The notes under the pieces were generated by a model. The model was not told where the DNA came from and did no database searches. It saw nothing but the letters and a program-made list of their open reading frames with translations. Below are positions 27,601-35,802 of a DNA stretch of 64,000 nucleotides, in pieces. A program made the position numbers and the translations under genes. The number at the start of each line of letters is the position of its first letter. The first letter of the stretch is position 1. The DNA is taken from NCBI GenBank assembly GCA_002348365.1, contig DEBC01000089.1:8054-72053 (forward strand), given 5' to 3'. Origin of the DNA: Alphaproteobacteria bacterium UBA2966. GTDB lineage: Bacteria; Pseudomonadota; Alphaproteobacteria; UBA2966.

Positions 27601-27896
27601 TTCAAGGAAGGCTCGCGGCGCAACTGTTTCACGAGGAAATCCACGATCGCGCGGATGCGGGCGGAGGCATTATCCGGTTCCTTGTGCACGACATGCACAG
27701 GCACGGCAGGCGGGGCGGTCTCGTCGAGCACAAGTTCGAGCTCTCCCAATTCGAGTTGCGGTGCAATCATGTAGGAGAGCACGCGGGTGATGCCTCGCCC
27801 CGCCACGGCGACGTGCTCAATTATCGGGAACGCTCGGGACCCGGTTGCAGTGAGGCGTGTAGCTAGACCCCCGTTCTTTCGCGAGTCAGTAGACAA
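27588..27896 (-). pseudogene. 3' remnant of a LysR-family regulator
   Basis: About 75 codons match the end of a LysR substrate-binding domain: VAVAGRGITRVLSYMIAPQL, then VPVHVVHKEPDN and a final ARIRAIVDFLVKQLR helix. The DNA-binding N terminus and most of the effector domain are missing; the frame upstream (about 27810-27896) is not LysR-like and nrdJ ends 21 bases beyond. It therefore marks a deletion or insertion breakpoint at the edge of the catabolic cluster. Confidence 0.75.
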
Positions 27897-27917
27897 GTAA
27901 CCCGCAACTGGGAACGC

Positions 27918-30242
27918 CTAGCTGCACTTCGAATAGCCGCACGACGTGCACGTATCGCAGTTTTCCATTCGGATGACACTCGGCTGGGCACAGCGTGGGC
28001 AGGGCCGAAACCCCGGGGTTTCCGAATCACTGCCACCCGCTGCAGCGGCGAGTTTCAGCTTTTCCACATTGGCGCCGGGTTCGGGCTGCTGGATGAATCC
28101 AATTTCGACGAGGTGCTGCTCGATCACTTCGCCGATCGCCGCGAGCAGGGACGGGATGTAGCGCCCGCCCATCCAGTGACCGCCGCGTGGGTCGAACACC
28201 GCCTTCAATTCGTCGACCACGAAGGAGACATCGCCGCCACGTCGGAATACGGCGGAGATCATGCGTGTCAGAGCAACGGTCCATGCGTAGTGCTCGGTAT
28301 TCTTTGAGTTGATGAACACCTCGAACGGTCGACGTCGTCCGTCCATGACGACGTCATTGATTGTGATGTACATGGCGTGGTCACTTTCCGGCCAGCGAAC
28401 CTTGTAGGTCGCACCGGGCAAAACCTCGGGCCGGTCGAGCGGCTTGGTCATGTAGACCACGCCACCGGCTTCGTAAATGTCCTGTGGCCGCGCCTGGGGT
28501 TCCTCGAGAGGAAGTTCCACCTGAGTGTCCGTCGCCTCTTCCTGCGGGCTCGCTTGAAGCACGGCACCGGTGACGTCGTTTGGTCGGTAGGTCGTGCAGC
28601 CCTTACATCCCGATTCATAGGCTTCGATGTAAACGTTTTTGAACGAGTCGAAGGGAATACCTTCCGGGACGTTGATCGTCTTGGAGACCGCCGAATCGAT
28701 ATATTTCTGAACGGCTGCCTGCATACGAACGTGATCAGATGGCGTCAGATTCTGGGCATCAACGAAGGCGTCGGTGAGCGGCGCCGTTTCACCGTACTCT
28801 TGTCGATAGAGCCGGAAGGCATAGTCGTTGACCTGTTCTTCCCGTCGGGTCCCATCGGGCATCAGGACATTGCGGGTGTATGAGAAACTGAACACCGGTT
28901 CCAGGCCCGATGAAACATTGTTGGCGACAATCGAAATTGTTCCGGTTGGCGCCACAGAAGTGAGGAGGGCGTTGCGGATTCCCTTCGCGGCGATCGCTTC
29001 GCGGACGTCTTCGTCGAGGACGGCGACGCTCTCCGACTCCAGGTAGCGGTCACGGTCGAACAAAGGAAAAGCGTCTTTTTCTTCTGCCAATTCGGTTGAT
29101 GCGAGATACGCGGCACGTCGCAGTGCCGCCAACCAGGTTTCCGTCAAGGCAACGGCACGTTCCCCGCCATACCGGGCGCCACACATGATCAGTGCGTCGG
29201 CAAGTCCGGTCACACCCAGACCAATTCGGCGCTTGGCCTTCGCCTCGTGGTCTTGCTGCGGGAGGGGGAAGCGCGAGCTGTCAATCGCATTGTCGAGCAT
29301 TCGCACGGCGACCGCGACGAGGTCACTCAGGTCGTCGATGTCGATCTCCGCTTCCGGGGTGAATGGGGCCTTCACCAGGGCAGCAAGGTTGATCGATCCC
29401 AGAAGGCAGGCACCATACGGCGGTAGAGGTTGTTCGCCGCAGGGATTGGTGGCGCTGATGGTTTCCGTATAGTTGAGATTGTTGGCGCGGTTGATCCGAT
29501 CGATAAAAATTACGCCTGGTTCTGCAAAGGCATATGTCGCGCGCATGATCTTGTCCCAGAGCTCGCGCGCCGGCAGGCTCTTGTAGCAGGTTCCGCCGAA
29601 CTCCAGCTCCCAGGGTCGATCATCCTTCACCGCGGCCATGAAATCATCAGTGACCAGGACCGATAGATTGAACATGCGCAGGCGGCCCGCATCCCGTTTG
29701 GCTTCGATGAAATCTTCAATGTCGGGGTGATCGCAGCGCATGGTCGCCATCATGGCGCCACGCCGATGTCCGGCACTCATTATGGTGCGACACATGGCGT
29801 CCCAGACGTCCATGAAGGTGAGGGGGCCAGAAGCATCTGCACCCACACCTTTGACCGCCGCTCCCTTCGGCCTCAGTGTCGAAAAGTCGTATCCGATGCC
29901 GCCGCCCTGCTGCATCGTCAGCGCCGCTTCCTTCAAATTTTCGAAAATCCCCGACATGTCGTCAGGAATGGTGCCCATTACAAAACAGTTGAACAGCGTG
30001 ACGTCGCGCTCGGTGCCTGCGCCGGCCAGAATTCGTCCAGCAGGCAGGAACTTGAATCCCTCCAATGCCGCGTAGAACTTGTCCTGCCAGGTTTCGGGAG
30101 TAGCCTCGACTGCAGCCAGGGCGTTGGCCACGCGGCGCCACGATTCCTCAAGGGTCTTGTCGAGAGGTGTGCCGTCAGCCGCCTTGAAGCGGTACTTCAT
30201 GTCCCAGATCTGTTGCGAGATGGGTTCGATAACAGTCGTCAT
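27918..30242 (-). CDS. nrdJ: adenosylcobalamin-dependent (class II) ribonucleotide reductase
   Basis: 774-residue enzyme reducing ribonucleotides with adenosylcobalamin, independent of oxygen. Landmarks: FNCFVMGTIPDDMSGIF, the active-site NPCGEQPLPPYGACLLGSIN, and GTISIVANNVSSGLEPVF. The C-terminal region has a vitamin-B12-RNR-specific domain and a Cys-rich tail (CPRCAQPSV, CDTCTSCGYSKC) that probably shuttles electrons. Start 30242 is used because AGGGA lies upstream; a longer frame to 30335 would run into the promoter leader. Its cofactor needs fit the PduO-type adenosyltransferase at 46349. Confidence 0.95.
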   Translation of the reverse strand: MTTVIEPISQQIWDMKYRFKAADGTPLDKTLEESWRRVANALAAVEATPETWQDKFYAALEGFKFLPAGRILAGAGTERDVTLFNCFVMGTIPDDMSGIFENLKEAALTMQQGGGIGYDFSTLRPKGAAVKGVGADASGPLTFMDVWDAMCRTIMSAGHRRGAMMATMRCDHPDIEDFIEAKRDAGRLRMFNLSVLVTDDFMAAVKDDRPWELEFGGTCYKSLPARELWDKIMRATYAFAEPGVIFIDRINRANNLNYTETISATNPCGEQPLPPYGACLLGSINLAALVKAPFTPEAEIDIDDLSDLVAVAVRMLDNAIDSSRFPLPQQDHEAKAKRRIGLGVTGLADALIMCGARYGGERAVALTETWLAALRRAAYLASTELAEEKDAFPLFDRDRYLESESVAVLDEDVREAIAAKGIRNALLTSVAPTGTISIVANNVSSGLEPVFSFSYTRNVLMPDGTRREEQVNDYAFRLYRQEYGETAPLTDAFVDAQNLTPSDHVRMQAAVQKYIDSAVSKTINVPEGIPFDSFKNVYIEAYESGCKGCTTYRPNDVTGAVLQASPQEEATDTQVELPLEEPQARPQDIYEAGGVVYMTKPLDRPEVLPGATYKVRWPESDHAMYITINDVVMDGRRRPFEVFINSKNTEHYAWTVALTRMISAVFRRGGDVSFVVDELKAVFDPRGGHWMGGRYIPSLLAAIGEVIEQHLVEIGFIQQPEPGANVEKLKLAAAAGGSDSETPGFRPCPRCAQPSVIRMENCDTCTSCGYSKCS

Positions 30243-30268
30243 CGGGCTTCCCTGAACCTCAGGCCGCG

Positions 30269-30338
30269 GGTTTGTGCCGACACAAGAGTTTTGCGACCCA
30301 CACCGGCGCCGTGCGAACAGAGTGGAATGGCACAAACC
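30269..30338 (-). promoter_or_regulatory. structured nrdJ leader with competing pairings
   Basis: In the presumed nrdJ 5' leader, GGTTTGTGCC (minus-strand sense, 30338-30329) can pair perfectly over 10 bases with GGCACAAACC (30278-30269). The second arm can instead form a short local hairpin, TTGTG-TCGG-CACAA (30285-30272). The two foldings exclude each other. A self-complementary CGGCGCCG lies between. This could be an attenuator or ligand-sensing leader; the conserved boxes of the known cobalamin riboswitch are not visible. Confidence 0.35.
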
Positions 30339-30392
30339 GAAAAGATAAATGGCTTGGACGGACGCATCACTGAATGGTCCGATTACCTTAGA

Positions 30393-30421
30393 AGTGTAGT
30401 ACCGCGTGGTGCGCTGGTCAA
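30393..30421 (-). promoter_or_regulatory. sigma-70-type promoter for nrdJ
   Basis: Minus-strand -35 TTGACC (30421-30416), 17-base spacer, -10 TACACT (30398-30393). Transcription would begin near 30386, giving a leader of about 145 bases that includes the inverted repeat at 30269-30338. No other good promoter is seen between nrdJ and the AT-rich block. Confidence 0.5.
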
Positions 30422-30462
30422 ACTTTTGTTCATGTTATGTTTCCACATCCATTTTGATGCTT

Positions 30463-30566
30463 AACATATTGATTTAATTCAATATAATATGTTTTCCCGA
30501 CAATTTAAGTGCCCATATATCCACAAGGGTACAGAAGTACACAATCTATCCGCAGATTTATCAACA
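30463..30566. promoter_or_regulatory. AT-rich palindromic block with DnaA-box-like 9-mers
   Basis: An AT-only inverted repeat, AACATATTGA with near-matching TCAATAT...GTT, spans 30463-30493 in otherwise GC-rich DNA. Within 75 bases are three 9-mers close to the DnaA box TTATCCACA: ATATCCACA (30517-30525, one mismatch), TTATCAACA (30558-30566, one mismatch) and CTATCCGCA (30546-30554, two mismatches). Upstream of a ribonucleotide reductase this recalls DnaA control of Escherichia coli nrdAB. Chance matches cannot be excluded. The rest of the 420-base gap holds nothing else clear. Confidence 0.35.
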
Positions 30567-30662
30567 GGTTCCAGGTTCGGCTGTTCGAGACATTTCGATC
30601 GGTCGTGGATCCGTAAAGACGTTGGATTGGAATTACGGTCCGCGATCGCTCCGTGTTCTGGA

Positions 30663-31379
30663 CTAATGATGGGCCTCGCTCTCCAAAGCGTCCGTCGCTG
30701 TTTCGATTCTGGATTCCAGTTCGTTCAGGAAGGGTTCACGCTCCAGGCCCGGTTCGATTGGCGGGAGAAACTCAACGATAATCGTGCCGGGCTTGCGCGT
30801 CAGCGACCGCCGCGGCCAGAACAGTCCGGAATTGAGTGCGACGGGCACGACAGGCAGGTTCAGCCCGCGGTAGAGCGCGACGACACCGGGCTGGTAAGGC
30901 TCTCGGGTTCCAGGTGCCGTTCGTGTCCCCTGGGGGAAGATTATAATGGGTTGGTTTTGGTGGACTGCCCGTTTTGCGGATCGAATCATCGCCTTCAAGG
31001 CGCTTGCACCTCCACCTCTATTGATCGGGATCATGCCCGCCTTAAGCGAATACCAGCCGTAGAAGGGTAACCACAGCAATTCGCTCTTCATGACCACTGC
31101 CGGATCGTCAACTATCACGTGCCAAATCAGGGTGTCCCAGGCCGACTGATGTTTAGATGCAATGATCGCACATCCACGATCGAGGTGCTCGCGTCCCCGT
31201 ACTTCAAGCTTGATACCCGCAATCGAGTGTATCAGCCATAGCACGCCATTGGCCCAGAAGGTTTGACAACGCACCGTGACCTTCCGGTCGAGCATGAGTA
31301 CCGGTAGACATATGACGAGCATGAACGTCGTCCAGGCATAGAACGTGGCGTTGAATAGCGACGAGCGGACAGCGATCAC
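30663..31379 (-). CDS. plsC: 1-acyl-sn-glycerol-3-phosphate acyltransferase
   Basis: 238-residue membrane-associated acyltransferase making phosphatidic acid. H-x4-D box in KHQSAWDT, the second block INRGGGASALKAM and the FPQGTRTAPG motif (E of the usual F-P-E-G-T-R is Gln). One or two N-terminal hydrophobic helices. GTG 31379 is chosen because it overlaps the stop of the DUF218 gene in GTGA and gives the usual family length; the frame stays open another 39 codons upstream without support. Confidence 0.9.
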   Translation of the reverse strand: MIAVRSSLFNATFYAWTTFMLVICLPVLMLDRKVTVRCQTFWANGVLWLIHSIAGIKLEVRGREHLDRGCAIIASKHQSAWDTLIWHVIVDDPAVVMKSELLWLPFYGWYSLKAGMIPINRGGGASALKAMIRSAKRAVHQNQPIIIFPQGTRTAPGTREPYQPGVVALYRGLNLPVVPVALNSGLFWPRRSLTRKPGTIIVEFLPPIEPGLEREPFLNELESRIETATDALESEAHH

Positions 31380-32008
31380 GCGTCCGTGCTCGACCGATCT
31401 CTGGAACTGCCCAAGAATGTCATCCAGGCTAGGCTCAGAAGGTATTTGCTGTACTCCGTGGCGATCAGACTTGTCGTACCCGGCCACCGCCACCATTGGG
31501 ACAGTTTAACGTGTGCAGGAAATACTGGATGCTCGATCAGCAGTACACCGGGCATGACACGACGAAATTCCAGAAGGCTGCGAGGCATGTGATATGCGGC
31601 CGTCACAACGCGCAGGGACCGGTATCCCTCTTCGGTCGCCCAGCGCGAGGTTTCGGATGCATTCCCTGCGGTGTTCTCGGCTGCTTTGCCGAGAACCACA
31701 CAGCATTCGAACATCTCCGGTTCGCGCTTCAGCAAACGCTGCAACTGGGTGACGGAGGTTAACTGGTGGACGCCGGAGACGAATAGCTTCTTGGCTTTGC
31801 CGGCAGCCAGGATGTCGAGACCCGAGGCCAGTCGGTCACTTCCCCCTGTCAGGACAACAACACCATCGGTAACACTGGTTGGATCCTCAACATCGTGAGG
31901 GAGGCCGGTCGCGAACCACATGAAACCGCCCAGCCAGATCAGGGCGGCAACCACCATGAGAACGGTTGTGGCACGCAGGATCGAGCGACGTCGTTCCCGG
32001 GATCTCAT
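31376..32008 (-). CDS. YdcF/ElyC-type DUF218 protein
   Basis: 210-residue protein with one N-terminal membrane helix (about residues 11-33) and a DUF218 domain: DGVVVLTGGSDRLASGLDIL near residue 48, LFVSGVHQ, ENTAGNASETSRWA and VVTAAYHMPRSLLEF. DUF218 proteins such as ElyC and SanA act in envelope or peptidoglycan homeostasis by unknown chemistry. ATG 32008 overlaps the gmhB stop in ATGA, and its own stop overlaps plsC, so the three genes form a coupled operon. Confidence 0.88.
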   Translation of the reverse strand: MRSRERRRSILRATTVLMVVAALIWLGGFMWFATGLPHDVEDPTSVTDGVVVLTGGSDRLASGLDILAAGKAKKLFVSGVHQLTSVTQLQRLLKREPEMFECCVVLGKAAENTAGNASETSRWATEEGYRSLRVVTAAYHMPRSLLEFRRVMPGVLLIEHPVFPAHVKLSQWWRWPGTTSLIATEYSKYLLSLAWMTFLGSSRDRSSTDA

Positions 32009-32550
32009 GGATCGTTCCCTAACAGCATGTCCACGGCGCCTCGTAGATTCTCGTAAACCGCGACGGGCAGGATATCCGGGGCCAGACCATCCGCTTGAGT
32101 GGCAGCGCCGTTTCCGGTTCTTACCAGGATGCGCCGGCATCCGGCTGATGCAGCAGCCTGGAGGTCACGCAGCGAATCACCAATCATTGGAGTTTCGTCT
32201 GCGACACTACGGAACTGCGACATGGCTTCGCGCAGCATCCCTGCACCAGGCTTGCGCCGATCCGTGGCTGCCCACGGAGGATCGGTGCAGGCGTAGATTT
32301 CGTCGAGGTGCCCACCTTCTTTTGCGAGTTCGGTGCGCAATGCGTCGTGAATGCGGTCGAGCATGTCCTGCGGGATTATGCCGCGCCCGACGACGGACTG
32401 ATTGGTGATGAGGACGACCCGATGTCCGGCGCCATTCAGGTCAGCAACCGCCTTGGCTGAACCCTCAATCATAACCAGTTCGCCCGGATTCTTGACGAAA
32501 TCTCCACGTTCTTCGTTGAGAACGCCGTCGCGATCGAGCAGCACGAGCAT
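32005..32550 (-). CDS. gmhB: HAD-IIIA phosphatase, GmhB-like
   Basis: 181-residue HAD phosphatase, probably D-glycero-beta-D-manno-heptose-1,7-bisphosphate 7-phosphatase for lipopolysaccharide heptose. Nucleophile motif LLDRDGVLNEERGDFV at the N terminus, second motif LITNQSVVGRG, then RRKPGAGML and MIGDSLRDLQAA. The zinc cysteines expected before R-K-P in classical GmhB are mostly absent (CTDPPWAATDRRKPGAG), so it may be a zinc-free variant or act on another sugar phosphate. Coupled to DUF218 and plsC. Confidence 0.85.
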   Translation of the reverse strand: MLVLLDRDGVLNEERGDFVKNPGELVMIEGSAKAVADLNGAGHRVVLITNQSVVGRGIIPQDMLDRIHDALRTELAKEGGHLDEIYACTDPPWAATDRRKPGAGMLREAMSQFRSVADETPMIGDSLRDLQAAASAGCRRILVRTGNGAATQADGLAPDILPVAVYENLRGAVDMLLGNDP

Positions 32551-32574
32551 TGTCTTCTCCGCGAAGATTCCGTT

Positions 32575-33462
32575 TTACAGCATGCGCGAGAGATAGCGCA
32601 TTACGGTAAAGCGAGCCGTGATTGACGCGATAACGGCGCCCGCCAGTGGCAACATGGCGAGACCGGCAACGAAAGGCGGGCTCCACCGAACTGCCGGTAA
32701 CAGTGAGCCTTCGAGATCGCGGGCCAGGAGCCAAAGTCCCAGAACCGTGACGCCAGCGAGAAACAGCCCGAGCAGTCCACCCCATAAAGCAAGGGACACC
32801 GCTTTGCCCTGAAATTGTCGAGCGATGTACGTATCCCGGGCGCCAATGAGGTGGAGAATCTCGATCACGTCGCGCTGCACAGCGAGCCCTGTTCGTGTGG
32901 CAAACATCACGGTGGCTCCGGCCGCCACTGCAATCAGTAGCACCACGAAAATGGCAATCAGTTCGGAAGTTCGTGCGAGACGCAGAACTTTTTGCAGCCA
33001 GATTTTATGATCATCGATCTGGGTACCTGGCACGGCGGTCTCTAACTGGCGGGTCAAAGCTGCCAAATCGATGGCGCTGTTCGGCTCGAGCGTCACGTCA
33101 ATGAGGCGTGGGATGGGCAAATCCAGAGAAAGCAAGTCTTTGCCCAACCAGGGCTCGATCAGGTGCGCAACTTCGTCCGGCGCCAGGGGTGTCGCTGACA
33201 ATACGCCAGGCGTCGTGAGAATGACGCTCAGTGCAGCTTCGATTCGTGCGTCGGTCTCCGCATCGCCGCCGTCGACAGAAGGGTCGACGACAATGGTGAT
33301 AGACCCCTTGAGACCTGTACTCCAGCGATCGATGACTTGCTCCAGGACCATGGTGGCGGATAGAGCCAATCCGGCGAGGTAGACCATGAGGCCGATGATC
33401 CAGGGAAGGAATCGGCTGGTGCCATCCCGATTGGGAGCGAGATCGACGCGTCGGGCGAACAT
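32575..33462 (-). CDS. ftsX: cell division ABC transporter permease FtsX
   Basis: 295-residue inner-membrane protein with four predicted transmembrane helices (about residues 20-42, 165-187, 215-240, 262-285) and a periplasmic loop between the first two, the FtsX topology. Works with FtsE at the divisome to activate peptidoglycan hydrolases. Begins on the base after the ftsE stop region, so the two are coupled. Confidence 0.92.
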   Translation of the reverse strand: MFARRVDLAPNRDGTSRFLPWIIGLMVYLAGLALSATMVLEQVIDRWSTGLKGSITIVVDPSVDGGDAETDARIEAALSVILTTPGVLSATPLAPDEVAHLIEPWLGKDLLSLDLPIPRLIDVTLEPNSAIDLAALTRQLETAVPGTQIDDHKIWLQKVLRLARTSELIAIFVVLLIAVAAGATVMFATRTGLAVQRDVIEILHLIGARDTYIARQFQGKAVSLALWGGLLGLFLAGVTVLGLWLLARDLEGSLLPAVRWSPPFVAGLAMLPLAGAVIASITARFTVMRYLSRML

Positions 33463-34170
33463 CTACTTCTTGCCTTTCGTGACATCCCAGCGAACCGAAA
33501 GGGTCCCCTTTTCAATGCGGAGTACGGGATGCTGATAGCGCTCGATGATGCTGCGGTCATGCGTCGCCAGAACGACGGTCGTACCGATCTTGTTGAGTTC
33601 CTCGAACAACCGGAGAATGCGGCTGCCCTGTTCCTGATCGACGCTGCCGGTCGGTTCATCGGCAAGTAGCAGGCTGGGCCGGTTGATGACTGCACGTGCG
33701 ATGGCCACCCGTTGCTTCTCTCCGTCGGAAAGTGTGCGGGGATGTGCGTCGAGGTGCTCGCCCAACCCGACCCAGGTCAGGAGCTCCGCGACGTGTTCCT
33801 GAATCGTCTCTCTGCGGGCCCCGGCGATTCGTAGCGGCAGCGCCACATTGTCCAGGGTCGAAAGGTGGTCAAGAAGCTGGAAGTTCTGGAAAACGACGCC
33901 GATCCGGCGGCGCAGATTTGGCAGCTCCTCGCGAGGAGTTGTTGCCACGTCATGATTGAAAATCGACACGCTGCCGTGCGACGGCTGGTGTGCCAGGTAC
34001 ATCAAGCGCAGCAGGGAGGACTTTCCAGCGCCGCTCGGCCCCGTCAAAAAATGATAGGAACCGGGTTCCAGATGAAAGGTGATGTCGCGCAACACTTCGG
34101 GTTCATCCCCGTAGCGCATACCGACATTCTCGAAACGGACCAAATGGTTCGCTCCCTCAAATTCGAACAT
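33463..34170 (-). CDS. ftsE: cell division ATP-binding protein FtsE
   Basis: 235-residue ABC ATPase. Walker A GPSGAGKSSLLR, signature LSDGEKQRVAIARA (usual LSGGE has Asp here), Walker B LLLADEPTGSVDQ and switch histidine ATHDRS. Partner of FtsX in cell division. ATG 34170 is chosen; a TTG nine bases earlier is also possible. No strong ribosome site is seen. Divergent from the zinc-ribbon gene, as commonly seen in alphaproteobacteria. Confidence 0.93.
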   Translation of the reverse strand: MFEFEGANHLVRFENVGMRYGDEPEVLRDITFHLEPGSYHFLTGPSGAGKSSLLRLMYLAHQPSHGSVSIFNHDVATTPREELPNLRRRIGVVFQNFQLLDHLSTLDNVALPLRIAGARRETIQEHVAELLTWVGLGEHLDAHPRTLSDGEKQRVAIARAVINRPSLLLADEPTGSVDQEQGSRILRLFEELNKIGTTVVLATHDRSIIERYQHPVLRIEKGTLSVRWDVTKGKK

Positions 34171-34299
34171 ATCCGGCAATCAGCCAGAAAGTTAAGGATT
34201 CCATAGGGCTAACTCGGCGTCCAGTCGTGTCCGGGCAGCCTTGCTTGGTAATTCGCAAACGCATATAACGTAACTATTCCGGGGCTGCGGGATTGTGGA

Positions 34300-35100
34300 A
34301 TGATACTCACCTGCCCCTCGTGTGAGGCGCGCTTTAACATTAAACCCGAGGCCTTGCTGCCGAACGGTCGGTCCGTTCGCTGTAGCAAGTGCGCGCACAC
34401 ATGGAAAGAACTCCCCCCTCAGGACATGCCCAAGCGCGTGGTCGAGGAAGAGCCGGAACCCGTCATCCCGATTCCTGATAACTTCGACAGCGATCCTGAC
34501 TACGAGGACGTGCGCGAAGAGACCGTCTCGGATGAAGCGGAAGAAATCGAAGTCCCGAGCATCGAGAGCATCGAAGCGGACGCACCGAGCGAAGATGACT
34601 TCGAACTGCCCGCCTTTGCCCCGCGAACGCGTACCCGGCGCCAACAGCGCCAGGCCAAGAGCCGTGGCCCGATCTTCATGTGGGTGGGGATCGTGGCGGT
34701 GTTCGGCATTATATTTGGTGGCGGCTTTTTCGGTCGGGCCGCCATCATCGACGTCTGGCCGCCGGCGTCCATGCTTTACGGCATGGTGGGACTCGGACAG
34801 GAGCCTGGATACGGCCTCGAACTACGCAATGTTTCTCCTGCGCAGGAACGCGAGGGAGATACCGTGGTTCTGGTCATTAGCGGCGAAATCACCAACACGA
34901 CGTCTCGCCCGCGGCCGGTACCCAAGCTCCAGGGCAAACTACTGGACGCAAGTGAAAACGAAATCCACAGCTGGACTTTCTCAATGGCCGTGGACCAGCT
35001 TGCACCGGGCGAGTCGGGCTCATTCAACACGCGGGTACCGAACCCGCCCGAAGGGGCAAGTGGATTGGCAGTGACGTTCGTCGAAGGTCAGGAAGGCTGA
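34300..35100 (+). CDS. MJ0042-type zinc-ribbon membrane protein
   Basis: 266-residue protein. N-terminal zinc ribbon with C-x2-C twice (LTCPSCEARFNI and VRCSKCAHTW, residues 4-34), an acidic low-complexity linker (about 50-105), a basic patch, one transmembrane helix (about 126-148) and a C-terminal extracytoplasmic DUF3426-like domain. Function unknown; this protein is regularly found next to ftsEX in alphaproteobacteria. The hpt gene follows. Confidence 0.85.
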   Translation: MILTCPSCEARFNIKPEALLPNGRSVRCSKCAHTWKELPPQDMPKRVVEEEPEPVIPIPDNFDSDPDYEDVREETVSDEAEEIEVPSIESIEADAPSEDDFELPAFAPRTRTRRQQRQAKSRGPIFMWVGIVAVFGIIFGGGFFGRAAIIDVWPPASMLYGMVGLGQEPGYGLELRNVSPAQEREGDTVVLVISGEITNTTSRPRPVPKLQGKLLDASENEIHSWTFSMAVDQLAPGESGSFNTRVPNPPEGASGLAVTFVEGQEG

Positions 35101-35153
35101 ATCGCCTCCATGAGACTTTCATCTCGGGCGTTTCGCCTCAGGACACATTCCCA

Positions 35154-35717
35154 GTGACGACAGAATCTGGATCGGCGGTGCCCTACGGGGACGTGCGCAC
35201 CCTTTTCTCTGAGGCGGAGATCTCGACGCGAGTTGATGAGATTGCGCGGGACATCAGCGCCCAGAGCACCGCGGATATTCTCGTGGTCGCTATTCTCAAA
35301 GGTAGCTTCGTTTTCACAGCAGATCTGATTCGCGCCCTCCACCGCGCGGGCGTTCGGCCCCAGATCGATTTCATGCAGTTGGCGAGTTATGGGACCGGCA
35401 CTGAAAGCCAGGGGCAAGTGGAGATCATTCGCGATCTCACCGACCCGGTAGAGGGACGTGATGTCCTGATCGTCGACGATATTCTGGATTCCGGTCGCAC
35501 GCTCGCTTTCGCGCGTGAGCAATTGCTGTATGGCGGCGCCCGCCGTGTGCAACTCTGTGTATTGCTCAACAAGCAGGCTCGAAGGGTCCAGGAGGTTGAA
35601 GCGGATTTCGTCGGTTTCGAGTGTCCGGATGAATTCGTCGTGGGCTACGGCCTCGATCATGCCCATTTTTATCGCGAGCTTCCCTACATCGGCGTCCTCG
35701 ACAATCCCACGCCGTAG
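35154..35717 (+). CDS. hpt: hypoxanthine phosphoribosyltransferase
   Basis: 187-residue purine salvage enzyme converting hypoxanthine (and guanine) with PRPP to IMP (GMP). The PRPP-binding loop is DVLIVDDILDSGRTL; the N-terminal VVAILKGSFVFTADL and the flexible-loop MQLASYGTGTES are typical of HPRT. The start is GTG 35154. The gene is 53 bases after the zinc-ribbon gene; a convergent hairpin follows its stop. Confidence 0.93.
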   Translation: MTTESGSAVPYGDVRTLFSEAEISTRVDEIARDISAQSTADILVVAILKGSFVFTADLIRALHRAGVRPQIDFMQLASYGTGTESQGQVEIIRDLTDPVEGRDVLIVDDILDSGRTLAFAREQLLYGGARRVQLCVLLNKQARRVQEVEADFVGFECPDEFVVGYGLDHAHFYRELPYIGVLDNPTP

Positions 35718-35757
35718 TCATCCGCAGATTATTGCTCTGCTGTCTTGATCCGTTCCA

Positions 35758-35777
35758 CGCGCCAAGATCGTGGCGCG
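35758..35777. terminator. hairpin between convergent genes
   Basis: CGCGCCA (35758-35764) and TGGCGCG (35771-35777) form a perfect seven-pair stem with a six-base loop, midway between the convergent hpt and TIGR02302-type genes. No T-run follows, so it may be a weak bidirectional terminator. Confidence 0.5.
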
Positions 35778-35802
35778 CGGCGTGATGAACATGGGAAACA
35801 GC

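Noticed and set aside
30243..30400. Classical cobalamin riboswitch before nrdJ
   Set aside because: No B12-box-like sequence; only generic inverted repeats, so it is reported as a possible new leader and not as that class.
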